Counted from the stretch's first letter, positions 52,602 to 61,793 are shown. The stretch: DNA of 64,000 nt from Desulfarculaceae bacterium (GCA_020444545.1 JAHLKT010000002.1:712870-776869), one strand, 5' to 3'. Numbers and translations: made by a program. The notes: generated from the letters alone by a model not told the origin.

Positions 52602-53969
52602 ATGAAGCTTTCAAGTTGTTTAAAGGGCATAGGCTTGCCCCGCCCGCCGGCGGCCGCCCCGCCCCAGCCGCTGCCCGCCCCTGCCAAGGTGTATCTGCCC
52701 ATGCGGCAGCACCAGGGCGCGGTGGCCCAGCCCAAGGTGGAGCCCGGCGACAAGGTAACCATGGGCCAGGTGATCGGCGCCTCCGATGATTTCGAGGCCG
52801 CCAACGTGCAGGCTACGGTAAGCGGCACGGTGGAGGCCATCATCGAGATGCCCGACCCCTCGGGCGGCATGGTCCCCACCGTGGTCATCGCCAACGACGG
52901 GGCCGACGCCTGGAGCGAGGAGCTCGCCTCTCCCGAGAACGCCCTCGCCTCCCTGGAAGAGGTTGGCCTCACCCGCCCCTCCCGCCTGCTCAAGCGAGTG
53001 CGCGAGGCGGGCCTGGTGCGGTCCCAGGTGCAGGGACGCCCCCTGCACGTGGACCTGAGCCCTCCCATGGCGCCCCAATCCTACCTCTACATGACCGGCA
53101 TCCCGGTGGTGCGGCCCATCGACACCTTGATCGTCAAGGCGGTGGACCCCGATCCGCCGGTTTGTCCCAACGCCTCGCTCCTGGGCGAGGCCGGCGACAC
53201 CCTGGCCGTGGGCGTGGCCGCCCTGGCCCGCATCAGCGGCGCCAAACGGGTCATCCTGGCCCTGCCCTCCGGGGTAGACGCCTCGGCCCTGAGCGCCCTG
53301 GCCAAGCAGCGCGAATGGGAGACCGCTTCGGTCAGCCAGACCAAGTATCCCTTTGCCAACGACCACCTTATGGTGCTCTCGCTCACCGGCCGCGAGGTCC
53401 CCACTCCCTACGGCGAGCCCCGGGACGTGGGCGTGACCGTGCAGCCGCTCTCCACCGCCCTGGACGTGGGTTCGGTGCTCCTGAGCGGCCGTCCGGTGAT
53501 GGAGCGGGTGTTCAGTGTGGCCGGCGAGGTCAAGAACCCCGGCGTGTTCAAGGTGCGCCTGGGCACCCCCATCGGCGAGGTGCTCCAAGCCGCCGGCGGC
53601 GGCCCCAGCCAGGCCGGCAAGGTGGTGGTGGGCGGCCCCATGATGGGTCTGGCCATCTACGACCTGGGCACCCCGGTGACCCGCGAGACCCAGGGCGTGT
53701 TCGTGCAGAGCGGACCCAAGGTCCGGCACTACGCGGACCATCCCTGCATCCACTGCGGGCGCTGCGTGGCGGTTTGCCCGGTCAACCTGATCCCCTCGGA
53801 GCTGGGCAAGCTCTGCGAGTTCCGCATGTACGAGGAAGCGGCCGAGCAGAACTTGATGAACTGCATCGAGTGCGGCTGCTGCGCCTACGTATGTCCGGCC
53901 CAGCGGCCCATGGTCCACTTCCTCAGGCACGGTAAAACCGAGGTCATGGCCGGGAGGATGGAGCAATGA
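52602..53969 (+). CDS. rnfC: Rnf complex subunit RnfC, with altered NADH/FMN region
   Basis: 455 residues. The N-terminal biotinyl-like hammerhead is clear ('YLPMRQHQGAVAQPKVEPGD', 'ATVSGTVEAI'). So is the SLBB-like middle ('GREVPTPYGEPRDVGVTVQP', 'PGVFKVRLGTPIGEVLQAAG') and the two C-terminal [4Fe-4S] motifs ('CIHCGRCVAVCP', 'CIECGCCAYVCP'). But residues 134-190, where RnfC normally has GLGGATFPTxxK and ECEPY for FMN/NADH, read 'REAGLVRSQVQGRPLHV' and 'VKAVDPDPPVCPN', and YPxGGE reads 'YPFANDH'. NADH oxidation by this subunit is therefore doubtful. It is first in rnfCDGEAB. Confidence 0.92.
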   Translation: MKLSSCLKGIGLPRPPAAAPPQPLPAPAKVYLPMRQHQGAVAQPKVEPGDKVTMGQVIGASDDFEAANVQATVSGTVEAIIEMPDPSGGMVPTVVIANDGADAWSEELASPENALASLEEVGLTRPSRLLKRVREAGLVRSQVQGRPLHVDLSPPMAPQSYLYMTGIPVVRPIDTLIVKAVDPDPPVCPNASLLGEAGDTLAVGVAALARISGAKRVILALPSGVDASALSALAKQREWETASVSQTKYPFANDHLMVLSLTGREVPTPYGEPRDVGVTVQPLSTALDVGSVLLSGRPVMERVFSVAGEVKNPGVFKVRLGTPIGEVLQAAGGGPSQAGKVVVGGPMMGLAIYDLGTPVTRETQGVFVQSGPKVRHYADHPCIHCGRCVAVCPVNLIPSELGKLCEFRMYEEAAEQNLMNCIECGCCAYVCPAQRPMVHFLRHGKTEVMAGRMEQ

Positions 53970-54970
53970 ACCAAAACCTTCTGACCGTATCCACTTCTCC
54001 GCACATCCTGGGGTGCACCACCCTGCGCTCCATGTATCTGGAGATGATGATCGCCCTGGCCCCGGCCCTGATCACCGGTCTGTACTTCTTCGGGGCGCCG
54101 GGCCTTATCACGGTCTGTCTGGCCGTGGCCTCGGCCATGGTCACCGAGTACGTGATCAGCCTGATCCTTAAAAAACCCTCCACCCTGGGCAACCTGCACG
54201 TGGTGCTCATGGGCCTGCTGATGGGCCTGATCCTGCCTCCGGGCGCGCCCTGGTGGCTCCCGGTGGTGGGCGGCTTCCTCACCGTCGCCTTGGGCATGAG
54301 CATCTTCGGCGGCAACGGCGCCTATCCCTTCAACCCCGTGCTGGTGGCTTGGGCCGCCCTGGCCATCTCCTGGCCCGAAGCCATGGGGGCCTATCTGGAG
54401 CCCATGGCCCTGGGTTCTGGCGACGATTGGATGGAGGCCGAAACCTTCCTGATGCAGCTCAAGGGCGACATCGGCACCCTGGAGATGTTCGAGCTGGGCA
54501 ATGTCTGGCTGGGCAAGATGGCCGGCGGTGTGGGCACCACCGGGACCTGGGCCCTGCTGGCCGGCGGCATCTACCTGGTCATCCGGCGCCTCATCCCCTG
54601 GCAGCTTCCCCTGGGCGCCCTCATCGGCGCCCTCGGCATGGGCCTGGTGGCGGTCTACACCGACGAGCGCATCGCCGAGATGGGCTATGAGGAGTTCGGG
54701 GCCTACTTGAACGTGGTCTGGTTCCACCTGGGGGCCGGCGTGTTTATGATCGCCGCCTTCTTCCTGGGGCCGGAGCCGGTCTCCAGCCCGGTCACCCCCT
54801 GGGGCACTTTCCTGTTCGGCCTGGGGGTGGGCTTGATGACCATCATCGTGCGCTTCTGGGGCAGCCCCATCGACGGCGCCTTCTACGGCGTCCTGCTGAT
54901 GAACGCGGCCACTCCCCTGTTGGATCGCATCAGGCCCCGGGTCATCGGAAAGGTGGTGAGCGGTGCGTGA
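53966..54970 (+). CDS. rnfD: Rnf complex subunit RnfD
   Basis: A 334-residue integral membrane protein with about 9-10 helices: 'SPHILGCTTLRSMYLEMMIAL' (given as SPHILGCTTLRSMY), 'GNGAYPFNPVLVAWAAL', 'GSPIDGAFYGVLLMNAATPLLD'. RnfD usually carries covalent FMN on Thr of (S/D)GAT. The equivalent stretch here reads 'EAETFLMQLKG' around T160, so the consensus is degraded although a Thr remains. It overlaps rnfC (ATGA) and rnfG by 8 nt. Confidence 0.93.
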   Translation: MNQNLLTVSTSPHILGCTTLRSMYLEMMIALAPALITGLYFFGAPGLITVCLAVASAMVTEYVISLILKKPSTLGNLHVVLMGLLMGLILPPGAPWWLPVVGGFLTVALGMSIFGGNGAYPFNPVLVAWAALAISWPEAMGAYLEPMALGSGDDWMEAETFLMQLKGDIGTLEMFELGNVWLGKMAGGVGTTGTWALLAGGIYLVIRRLIPWQLPLGALIGALGMGLVAVYTDERIAEMGYEEFGAYLNVVWFHLGAGVFMIAAFFLGPEPVSSPVTPWGTFLFGLGVGLMTIIVRFWGSPIDGAFYGVLLMNAATPLLDRIRPRVIGKVVSGA

Positions 54971-55538
54971 TATTATCAAAATGCTGGTGGTGCTCACCCT
55001 GATCTGCGCGGTGAGCGGATTCATGCTGGCCCTGGTGCACGACGTGACCCGGGAGCCCATCGAATACAGCCGTCTCAAGTTCATCAAGGAACCCGCGGTC
55101 AAGTCGGTGCTCACCGGCTATCAGAACGACCCCATTAAGGACCGCGTGTCCATCGACTTGGGCAAGGACAAGAAGGGCAAGCCGGTCAAGCTGATCGTCT
55201 TCCCGGCCAAAAAGGACGGCAAGACCTATGCCGTGGCCTTCGAGAGTAGCGCCCAAGGCTACCATGGCCCCATCGGGGTGATGGTGGGCGTGGACCTGGC
55301 CAGCAAGAAGCTCACCGGCATCAGCATCGTGGAGCACACCGAGACCCCTGGCCTGGGCGCGCGCATCATAGAGCCCAATTTCACCGATTCGTTCAAGGGT
55401 AAGGCCCTGGACAAGGAGCTGGGAGTGGGCGACATCAACGCCCTGTCCGGCGCCACCTTGTCCACCAAGGGCGTGGTCGCCGCGGTCAATCAGGCCCGGG
55501 CCACCTTGGACAAATACCGCGACAAAATGGTGCAGTAG
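54963..55538 (+). CDS. rnfG: Rnf complex subunit RnfG (flavinylated)
   Basis: 191 residues with one N-terminal membrane anchor and a periplasmic FMN-binding domain. The flavinylation motif 'ALSGATLSTKGV' is intact (acceptor T165), a target of the ApbE encoded at the end of the operon. 'EHTETPGLGARI' is also typical. Start is GTG at 54963 inside the rnfD end. Confidence 0.95.
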   Translation: MRDIIKMLVVLTLICAVSGFMLALVHDVTREPIEYSRLKFIKEPAVKSVLTGYQNDPIKDRVSIDLGKDKKGKPVKLIVFPAKKDGKTYAVAFESSAQGYHGPIGVMVGVDLASKKLTGISIVEHTETPGLGARIIEPNFTDSFKGKALDKELGVGDINALSGATLSTKGVVAAVNQARATLDKYRDKMVQ

Positions 55539-55550
55539 GGAGCGGCGGTC

Positions 55551-56162
55551 ATGAGCATAGCCAAGGAATTCACCAAGGGGCTATGGGAGATCATCCCGCC
55601 CTTCCGCCTGGTGCTGGGCCTCTGCCCCACCCTGGCGGTCACCACCTCGGCCGAAAACGGCATGGGCATGGGACTGGCCACCACCTTCGTGTTGGTCTGC
55701 TCCAACCTGCTGGTCTCGCTGCTGAGAAAAATCATCCCCAGCAAGGTGCGCATCGCGGCCTACATCGTGATCATCGCCAGCTTCGTGGTCATCGTCGAGC
55801 TGACCATGCAGGCCTACGTGTTCCCGCTGTATCAAGCCCTGGGCATCTTCATCCCCCTGATCGTGGTCAACTGCATCATCCTGGGCCGCGCCGAGGCATT
55901 CGCCGGCAAGAACGGGCCGGTGGCCTCCATCGCCGACGGCCTGGGCGTTGGCATCGGCTTCACCATAAGCCTGACCGTGCTGGGCGCCTTCCGCGAGATC
56001 CTGGGTAACGGCACCATCTGGGGCGCCAACCTCATGTGGGACTCCTACGAGCCCTTCGTGTTCATGGTGCGGGCGCCGGGCGCCTTCGTGGCCCTGGGCC
56101 TTTTCCTTGCGGCCATCAACCTGATCAGCCACGTGCTTGACCAGCGGAAGCGGAGGGCCTAG
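55551..56162 (+). CDS. rnfE: Rnf complex subunit RnfE
   Basis: 203 residues, six transmembrane helices, with the pseudo-symmetrical Cys segments 'GLCPTLAVTTSAENGMGMG' and 'VVNCIILGRAEAFA' that hold the intramembrane iron cluster with RnfA. Length and motifs are normal. Confidence 0.96.
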   Translation: MSIAKEFTKGLWEIIPPFRLVLGLCPTLAVTTSAENGMGMGLATTFVLVCSNLLVSLLRKIIPSKVRIAAYIVIIASFVVIVELTMQAYVFPLYQALGIFIPLIVVNCIILGRAEAFAGKNGPVASIADGLGVGIGFTISLTVLGAFREILGNGTIWGANLMWDSYEPFVFMVRAPGAFVALGLFLAAINLISHVLDQRKRRA

Positions 56163-56164
56163 CC

Positions 56165-56752
56165 ATGAGTTTCGGCGACTACATGCTGTTCATCGTTGGC
56201 GCCATCCTGGTCAACAACATCCTGCTGGCCAAGTTCCTGGGCAACTGCCCCTTCCTGGGGGTCAGCCGCCGCATGGACACGGCAACCGGCATGTCCATGG
56301 CGGTCATCTTCGTCATGGTCATGGCGGGCATGATCACCTGGCTGGTGCAGTACTACATCCTGGTGCCCCTGAACATCGAGTACCTCCAGACCATCGCCTT
56401 CATCCTGGTGATCGCCGCCCTGGTGCAGCTGGTGGAGATCGTGATGGCCAAGACGCTCCCGGCCCTATACCGGGCCCTGGGCATCTTCCTGCCGCTGATC
56501 ACCACCAACTGCGCGGTCTTGGGCGTGGCCATCATCAACATCAACGAAGAGTACGACTTCGTCGACACCCTGGTCTTCTCCTTCGCGTCGGCGGTGGGTT
56601 ACAGCCTGGCCCTGGTGCTCTTCGCGGGCATCCGCGAGCGCTTCATGCTGGTCAAGATGCCCAAGGCCTTCGAGGGCACGGCCATCGGTCTGGTGGTGGC
56701 GGGCTTTTTGGCCCTGGCCTTCTCCGGCTTCGCCGGCCTGGTCAGCCACTAG
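56165..56752 (+). CDS. rnfA: Rnf complex subunit RnfA
   Basis: 195 residues, six transmembrane helices: 'NNILLAKFLGNCPFLGVSRR' and 'TTNCAVLGVAIININE' supply the Cys pair matching RnfE. It follows rnfE by 2 nt. Confidence 0.96.
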   Translation: MSFGDYMLFIVGAILVNNILLAKFLGNCPFLGVSRRMDTATGMSMAVIFVMVMAGMITWLVQYYILVPLNIEYLQTIAFILVIAALVQLVEIVMAKTLPALYRALGIFLPLITTNCAVLGVAIININEEYDFVDTLVFSFASAVGYSLALVLFAGIRERFMLVKMPKAFEGTAIGLVVAGFLALAFSGFAGLVSH

Positions 56753-56830
56753 GTTTGGAACTGATTGCGTGCTTTTTGCGAAACGAGCCATCACTGAGCC
56801 GGTCGGCGTACCGGCGAGGAGAACATAATA

Positions 56831-58921
56831 ATGTTGTTTGAAGCCCTGGCAATCGGAGGACTCGGCCTGGCTTCGGCCTTGGGCCTGGGCGTAGCCGCCA
56901 AGGTCTTCGCGGTCGAGGTGGACCCCCTGGTTGAAGCGGTGGAAGAGGCCCTGCCCGGCGCCAACTGCGGCGGCTGCGGCTATGCCGGCTGCTCCTCGGC
57001 GGCCCTGGCCATCGCCAGCGGAAAAGCCGCGGCCAACATCTGCGTGGGCGGCGGCCCCGAGGTGGCCGTGGCGGTGTCCGCGGTCATGGGCGTGGAGGTG
57101 ATTTACCGCGAGCCTGACGTAAGCCAGGTGGACTGCACCTACTCCACGGACATCGCCCAGCTCAAATACCAATACGACGGCGTTCAGGACTGCCGGGCGG
57201 CGGTGCTTCTGGCCGGCGGCCCCAAGGTCTGCGAGATCGGCTGCGTGGGGCTGGGCTCTTGCGTGAAGGTGTGCCCCTTCGGGGCCATCCAGATCGGCCC
57301 GGACAACCTGCCGGTGGTGGACCCCACCCTGTGCACCGGTTGCGGCAACTGCGAGAAGGTCTGCCCCAAGAACATCATCCACCTCAACTCGGTGACCCGC
57401 CGCATCCTGGGCTTCAACGCCGACTACAACTGCCTGGCCCCCTGCCAGGCCACCTGCCCCGCCCAGATCGACATCCCGGGCTACATCCGGGCCATCGGCG
57501 AGGGGCGCTACGACGACGCGGTCGGCATCATCAAGGAGCACAACCCCCTGCCCCTGGTTTGCGGCCGGGTGTGCCCCCATCCCTGCGAGGACCAGTGCCG
57601 CCGGGGCGAGACCGAAGAGCCGGTGAACATCAACCACCTCAAGCGCTTCGCGGCCGACTATGAGATGAACTCGGGCAAGCGCATCCAGCCCTTCTGCATG
57701 CCCAAGAACGATCGCAAGGTGGCCATCGTGGGCGGCGGCCCCGCCGGCCTCTCCTGCGCCTATTACCTGGCCCGCCTGGGCTACGCGCCCACCATCTTCG
57801 AGGCCCAACCCCATCTGGGCGGCATGCTGCGCTACGGCATCCCCGAGTACCGCCTGCCCAAGAAGACCCTGGATTGGGAGATCCAGGGCATCCTGGACCT
57901 GGGCTGCGAGGCCAAGACCGGCGTGGCCATGGGCAAGGACTTCACCCTGGAGAGCCTGAGGCAAGACGGCTTCGAGGCCATCTTCCTGGGCGTGGGCTGC
58001 TGGTCCAGCCGGGGCATGAGGGTCGAGGGCGAGGATCTGAACGGCGTGTTGCCCGGCACCAACATGCTCATCGACCGGGGCAACCTGAAGGATACCCCGG
58101 TCGGCGACCGCGTGGTGATCATCGGCGGCGGCAACACCGCCATGGACTGCGCCCGCACCTGCTGGCGCCTGGGCGCCAAGGAAGTCACGGTCCTCTACCG
58201 CCGCACCGAGAAGGAGATGCCGGCCAACGACATCGAGATCGAGGAGGCCAAGCACGAGGGCATCAAGTTCCACTTCCTGGCCGCGCCCACCAAGCTGGTC
58301 GGCGAGGGCGGCAAGCTCACCGGTCTTGAGTACATCAAGATGGAGCTGGGCGAGCCCGATGCCTCGGGCCGCCGCCGTCCGGTGCCCATCGAGGGCAGCG
58401 AGACCATCCTCGAGTGCGACAACGTGATCTCGGCCATCGGCCAGTTCCCGGACCTGGCCTTCCTGGAGGCCGATGCCGCAGCCAAGGACCTGGCCGTGAC
58501 CAAGTGGAACACCATCGACGCCAACGTCGACGCCGGCAGCACCAACATCCCCGGCGTCTTCTCCGGCGGCGACACGGTGACCGGCGCGGCCACCGCGGTG
58601 GAGGCCATCGGGGCCGGCCGCCGGGCGGCGCGGGCCATGCACAACTTCCTCAGCGGCGAAGAGGTGGAGGCTCCGGACAACTGGGTGCACAGCACCAAGG
58701 ACCTGCCCATGATCTCCGCCACGCCGGACGCGGTGCCCTCCGGGCCGCGGGCCAAGATGCCCGAGCTCAGCGTGGCCGAGAGGGCCAACAGCTTCGTGGA
58801 AGTGGAGCTGGGCCTCACCGAGGAGATGGCCAAGCAGGAGACCCAGCGCTGCCTGCAGTGCGGCCTCTATTGTTACCGCCGCCAGGGCCAAGATTACGAG
58901 GCCTGGAAATGGGAGAGGTAA
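56831..58921 (+). CDS. rnfB: RnfB fused to a GltD/NfnB-type NAD(P)H oxidoreductase
   Basis: 696 residues, against about 190-330 for ordinary RnfB. Residues 1-25 are the membrane anchor, 42-62 the 'LPGANCGGCGYAGCSSAALA' cluster domain, and 121-180 ferredoxin clusters ('CVGLGSCVKVCP', 'CTGCGNCEKVCP'). From about 195 a complete GltD-like module follows: Cys-rich N-terminal domain ('CLAPCQATCPAQIDIPGYI', 'CGRVCPHPCEDQCRRGE'), FAD Rossmann 'VAIVGGGPAGLSCAYYLAR' (about 297-315), NADPH Rossmann 'VVIIGGGNTAMDCART' (about 428-443) and 'GVFSGGDTVTGAATAVEAIG'. A last Cys pair lies in 'RCLQCGLYC'. This would let NAD(P)H exchange electrons directly with RnfB. It follows rnfA by 78 nt. Confidence 0.93.
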   Translation: MLFEALAIGGLGLASALGLGVAAKVFAVEVDPLVEAVEEALPGANCGGCGYAGCSSAALAIASGKAAANICVGGGPEVAVAVSAVMGVEVIYREPDVSQVDCTYSTDIAQLKYQYDGVQDCRAAVLLAGGPKVCEIGCVGLGSCVKVCPFGAIQIGPDNLPVVDPTLCTGCGNCEKVCPKNIIHLNSVTRRILGFNADYNCLAPCQATCPAQIDIPGYIRAIGEGRYDDAVGIIKEHNPLPLVCGRVCPHPCEDQCRRGETEEPVNINHLKRFAADYEMNSGKRIQPFCMPKNDRKVAIVGGGPAGLSCAYYLARLGYAPTIFEAQPHLGGMLRYGIPEYRLPKKTLDWEIQGILDLGCEAKTGVAMGKDFTLESLRQDGFEAIFLGVGCWSSRGMRVEGEDLNGVLPGTNMLIDRGNLKDTPVGDRVVIIGGGNTAMDCARTCWRLGAKEVTVLYRRTEKEMPANDIEIEEAKHEGIKFHFLAAPTKLVGEGGKLTGLEYIKMELGEPDASGRRRPVPIEGSETILECDNVISAIGQFPDLAFLEADAAAKDLAVTKWNTIDANVDAGSTNIPGVFSGGDTVTGAATAVEAIGAGRRAARAMHNFLSGEEVEAPDNWVHSTKDLPMISATPDAVPSGPRAKMPELSVAERANSFVEVELGLTEEMAKQETQRCLQCGLYCYRRQGQDYEAWKWER

Positions 58922-58923
58922 GA

Positions 58924-59931
58924 ATGACTAGGATGCTGCACCGCCGCTCCTTCTTGCAGCTGACCGGAGCCGCCCTGGGCGCGGCCGCCCTGCCCCTGGT
59001 GTCGCCGGCCATCGGACTGGCCAAGGTGACCCGCGAGCTCAGCGTGGCCCAACAGACCCGCATGATGATGGGCACCCTGGTTTCGGTCACCGTGCTGGAC
59101 GCTTCTCCGGTCAAGGCCCAGGAGGCCATGGAGAGCGCCTTCACGGCCATGCAACAACTGACCCCGGTCTTTGACCGTCACCGCCCCGTGGGCCAGGTGG
59201 CCGCCCTGAACAGCGAAGGCCGCCTGAACGACCTGGAGCCCCGCCTCAAACAGGTGCTGGACCTCTGCGCCCTTGTGCAGAAATCCACTGGCGGCGCTTT
59301 CGATCCCTCGGTGGCCCCGGTGGTGGACGCCATGGCCCACAGCTACGCCCAGGGCCGCAAGCCCACCCGTCAGGCGGTGGTCGAGGCCCTGAACGCGGTG
59401 GGCGGGGTGTCTTATGACGGCGCCAGCCTGCGCCTGACCAAAGAGGGCGCGGGCCTCACCCTGGACGGCGTGGCCAAGGGCTACATCGTGGACGAGGGCC
59501 TCAGGGCCGCGCACCGTTCCGGCGCGCGCCACGTGCTCATCAACGCCGGCGGCGACGTGGGCGTGTTGGGCGACCGGGGCGGCAAGCCCTGGCGGGTGGC
59601 CGTGTCCGACCCGGACGCGCCCACCAAGGCCAAGATGGTGGTGCCCATGACCAGCGGCGCCCTGGCCACCAGCGGCGACTACGAGGTCTACTTCGACCAG
59701 GAGCGGCTCTACCATCACATCGTGCGGCCCGACACCGGCCGCAGCCCGGGCTCGTCCCACAGCGTCAGCGTGCGCGCGCCCCAGGCGGCTCTGGCCGACG
59801 CCTTGGCCACCGCCTGCTTCGTGATGCCCCCGGCCCAGGCCACCCGCTTCCTGAACGCCCGGCCCCAGCTGGAGGGTCTCATCCTCACCCGCTTCGGCCA
59901 GCGCTACCAGACCAAGGGCTTCGCTGCCTAG
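58924..59931 (+). CDS. apbE: FAD:protein FMN transferase ApbE
   Basis: 335 residues. Twin-arginine signal ('RRSFLQLTGAALGAAAL') gives export to the periplasm. The ApbE core has 'TLVSVTVLDA', 'LDGVAKGYIVDEGL', 'HVLINAGGDVGVLG' and 'HHIVRPDTGRSP'. It attaches FMN to Thr of RnfG, and possibly RnfD. The ATG at 58924 lies 2 nt after rnfB; the upstream in-frame reading is rnfB DNA. It is the last gene of the operon. Confidence 0.95.
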   Translation: MTRMLHRRSFLQLTGAALGAAALPLVSPAIGLAKVTRELSVAQQTRMMMGTLVSVTVLDASPVKAQEAMESAFTAMQQLTPVFDRHRPVGQVAALNSEGRLNDLEPRLKQVLDLCALVQKSTGGAFDPSVAPVVDAMAHSYAQGRKPTRQAVVEALNAVGGVSYDGASLRLTKEGAGLTLDGVAKGYIVDEGLRAAHRSGARHVLINAGGDVGVLGDRGGKPWRVAVSDPDAPTKAKMVVPMTSGALATSGDYEVYFDQERLYHHIVRPDTGRSPGSSHSVSVRAPQAALADALATACFVMPPAQATRFLNARPQLEGLILTRFGQRYQTKGFAA

Positions 59932-59956
59932 CAGCCCACGGCCCAGAGCCAAGCAA

Positions 59957-59987
59957 AACCGGCGGCCGCGAGGCCGCCGGTTTTTTG
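59957..59987 (+). terminator. Rho-independent terminator of the rnf operon
   Basis: 11-bp perfect stem AACCGGCGGCC / GGCCGCCGGTT with a GCGA tetraloop, then TTTTTG. A-rich sequence on the other side may let it serve the convergent gene as well. Confidence 0.9.
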
Positions 59988-60005
59988 TTGGTATCGGGCC
60001 TTGGC

Positions 60006-61700
60006 TTAGAAGGGAATGCGGATGCCCGCCTGCACCTCGTTGGAGGTCATGTCCCCGCCCAACTCGCCGTCGTAGCGCAGATAGACCTGAGTGCCGTTGG
60101 TGCACACCAAAGTCAGGCCCACCCCCGGCACCACCGCGTCGCTGTCCTGGTCATACCCCTGGAAGGTCGCCCCGTGGTCCTGGTCGGCCAGCCGGGCGGT
60201 GATGTCCCCATCGCCCAGGGAGAATTGATGGGCCCAGCCCAGGCGGAACTGGGGCACCAGGCGCGTGCCGTTATCCAGGGTGAAGGAGCGGCTGAGGCGC
60301 AGGGCCAACTCGCCGCGCAGGGTGCTGGCCGTGAAGGAATCCACGCTCAGATCCAGGCTGTCCGCCCCGGTCTCGCTGAAGGCGTTGTTGTAAACGTAGT
60401 AGAAGTTGAGCCCGGCCAGGGGCTGCAAGGTCCAGCCGCCCACCAAGAAGTTCATACCAGCGTCCACTCCGGCCGAGAGGCCGTAGCCGTCCGGGTTGCT
60501 GTGGGGCGAGTAGTCCATGCCCGGGAAAGTGATGTCCCGGTTGGCCTCCTCCAGGTTGTAGCCCGCGGTCAACACGCCGTCCAGAAAGAAGCGCGGCGTG
60601 AAGTAGCTGGTGTACACCCCCATCTTGAGCCCCGATACCGCTCCCTTGCCGCTTACGTCCTTCCAGTCGAATTCGGTCTGGATGAAGCCCGCCCCGAAGC
60701 CTAGGATCAAGTTGGGGCCCAGCAGCCAGTCGGCCCCACCCAGGACCCCGCCGGAGTGGTAGTTGAAGCCGTAATCGTCGCCGTTGGTCTTGGCCTCGCC
60801 CAGGGCCCCGGCCAGGCGGCCCCAGATGTAGGTGTCGTTGATCTTCTGGTGGGTGGCCGCCGCCTCCCCGCCGGGGTTCAGCAGGCAGGTGCGCAGGTCG
60901 TTGCGCCGCTGGCTCAGAGCCTGGCTGAACAGGATGTCCTGGCGGGTGGCCAGACGCGACAAGGCGTCAAAACGCTGGGGCCCCAACTGGTTCAAGGCAT
61001 CGCGCCGCTGGGCGTCGTCGGGCAGATAGCTGAGCATAAGCTCGGTCACGTCCAGCAGGCTGTAATTGGGCACCGTGGCCCCGTCCAGGTACTGGCCCAT
61101 GATCCGGGCATTGCCCGAACCCACCCGCTCGGCCAGGGGCCCGGTATAGAGCAGGTCCGTGGTGGAGCGGTCGCCCTGATAGTTGCCCACGTCAATGAAG
61201 TTGTTCAGCAGGAATTGCTGCCCGCCGCCCGCGCCCCAGCCGGTAATGGGCCCGGCGTTGCCGGTGCGGCTCAGGGTGCCCGCCGGCATGCGCACCACGA
61301 TAACCCGGTCTGGATGCGCGGGCAGGGCGTAGAGGGAGCGCACCTGATAAGAATTCAGGCCCTTTACCGAAGAGGCGGCCATCATCCAGCGGCCCGCGCC
61401 GCCAAAGCGGTACCTGGCGCTGTTGGTGGGGTCGTATTTGTAGTACCGCACGAAATAGGCCACCCGGGTGGTGCGTATCTCGTATACCGTGGTGCCGTTG
61501 GCAAAGGGCAGAGTGCTGGGCGTGGCGCTTCCCGCGGCGATCAGTTCCTGGTTTTCCTGCGCGGCGCTCAGGGTCTGGGTTACCACGGCGCCATTGGGCA
61601 GGATAATGGGGTTCCAGGCCAGGGCGGGCGAGGCAAACCCGGCCAGGGCCAGGGCCACAATACAGACCCGGCCATACCAGGCTGAAAATCGGCGGACCAT
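60006..61700 (-). CDS. Autotransporter-type outer membrane beta-barrel protein
   Basis: 564 residues with a Sec signal (cleavage near residue 29, 'ASPALA/WN'). Residues 30-270 are a unique passenger-like region. From about 295 an autotransporter barrel follows: 'DTYIWGRLAGALGEAKTNG', 'GGVLGGADWLLGPNLILGFG', 'GLKMGVYTSYFTPRFFLDGV', 'LRLSRSFTLDNGTRLVPQFR', ending in 'NEVQAGIRIPF' with the terminal Phe recognised by Bam. ATG at 61700 has aggagg upstream. The passenger is short and lacks the repeats of classic adhesins. Function unknown. Confidence 0.8.
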   Translation of the reverse strand: MVRRFSAWYGRVCIVALALAGFASPALAWNPIILPNGAVVTQTLSAAQENQELIAAGSATPSTLPFANGTTVYEIRTTRVAYFVRYYKYDPTNSARYRFGGAGRWMMAASSVKGLNSYQVRSLYALPAHPDRVIVVRMPAGTLSRTGNAGPITGWGAGGGQQFLLNNFIDVGNYQGDRSTTDLLYTGPLAERVGSGNARIMGQYLDGATVPNYSLLDVTELMLSYLPDDAQRRDALNQLGPQRFDALSRLATRQDILFSQALSQRRNDLRTCLLNPGGEAAATHQKINDTYIWGRLAGALGEAKTNGDDYGFNYHSGGVLGGADWLLGPNLILGFGAGFIQTEFDWKDVSGKGAVSGLKMGVYTSYFTPRFFLDGVLTAGYNLEEANRDITFPGMDYSPHSNPDGYGLSAGVDAGMNFLVGGWTLQPLAGLNFYYVYNNAFSETGADSLDLSVDSFTASTLRGELALRLSRSFTLDNGTRLVPQFRLGWAHQFSLGDGDITARLADQDHGATFQGYDQDSDAVVPGVGLTLVCTNGTQVYLRYDGELGGDMTSNEVQAGIRIPF

Positions 61701-61793
61701 TCTAATTCCTCCTGAATTGCCAGCGGATGCGAGCAGGAAAAACTGCGTATTCAATTTTGGCTAATATCTGGCTTGTCAATGGTGAGAATGTTT

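Noticed and set aside
53966-54970. rnfD as a pseudogene because its flavinylation motif is degraded
   Set aside because: The frame is intact, the membrane helices and other family motifs are kept, and it overlaps both neighbours as expected for a working operon.
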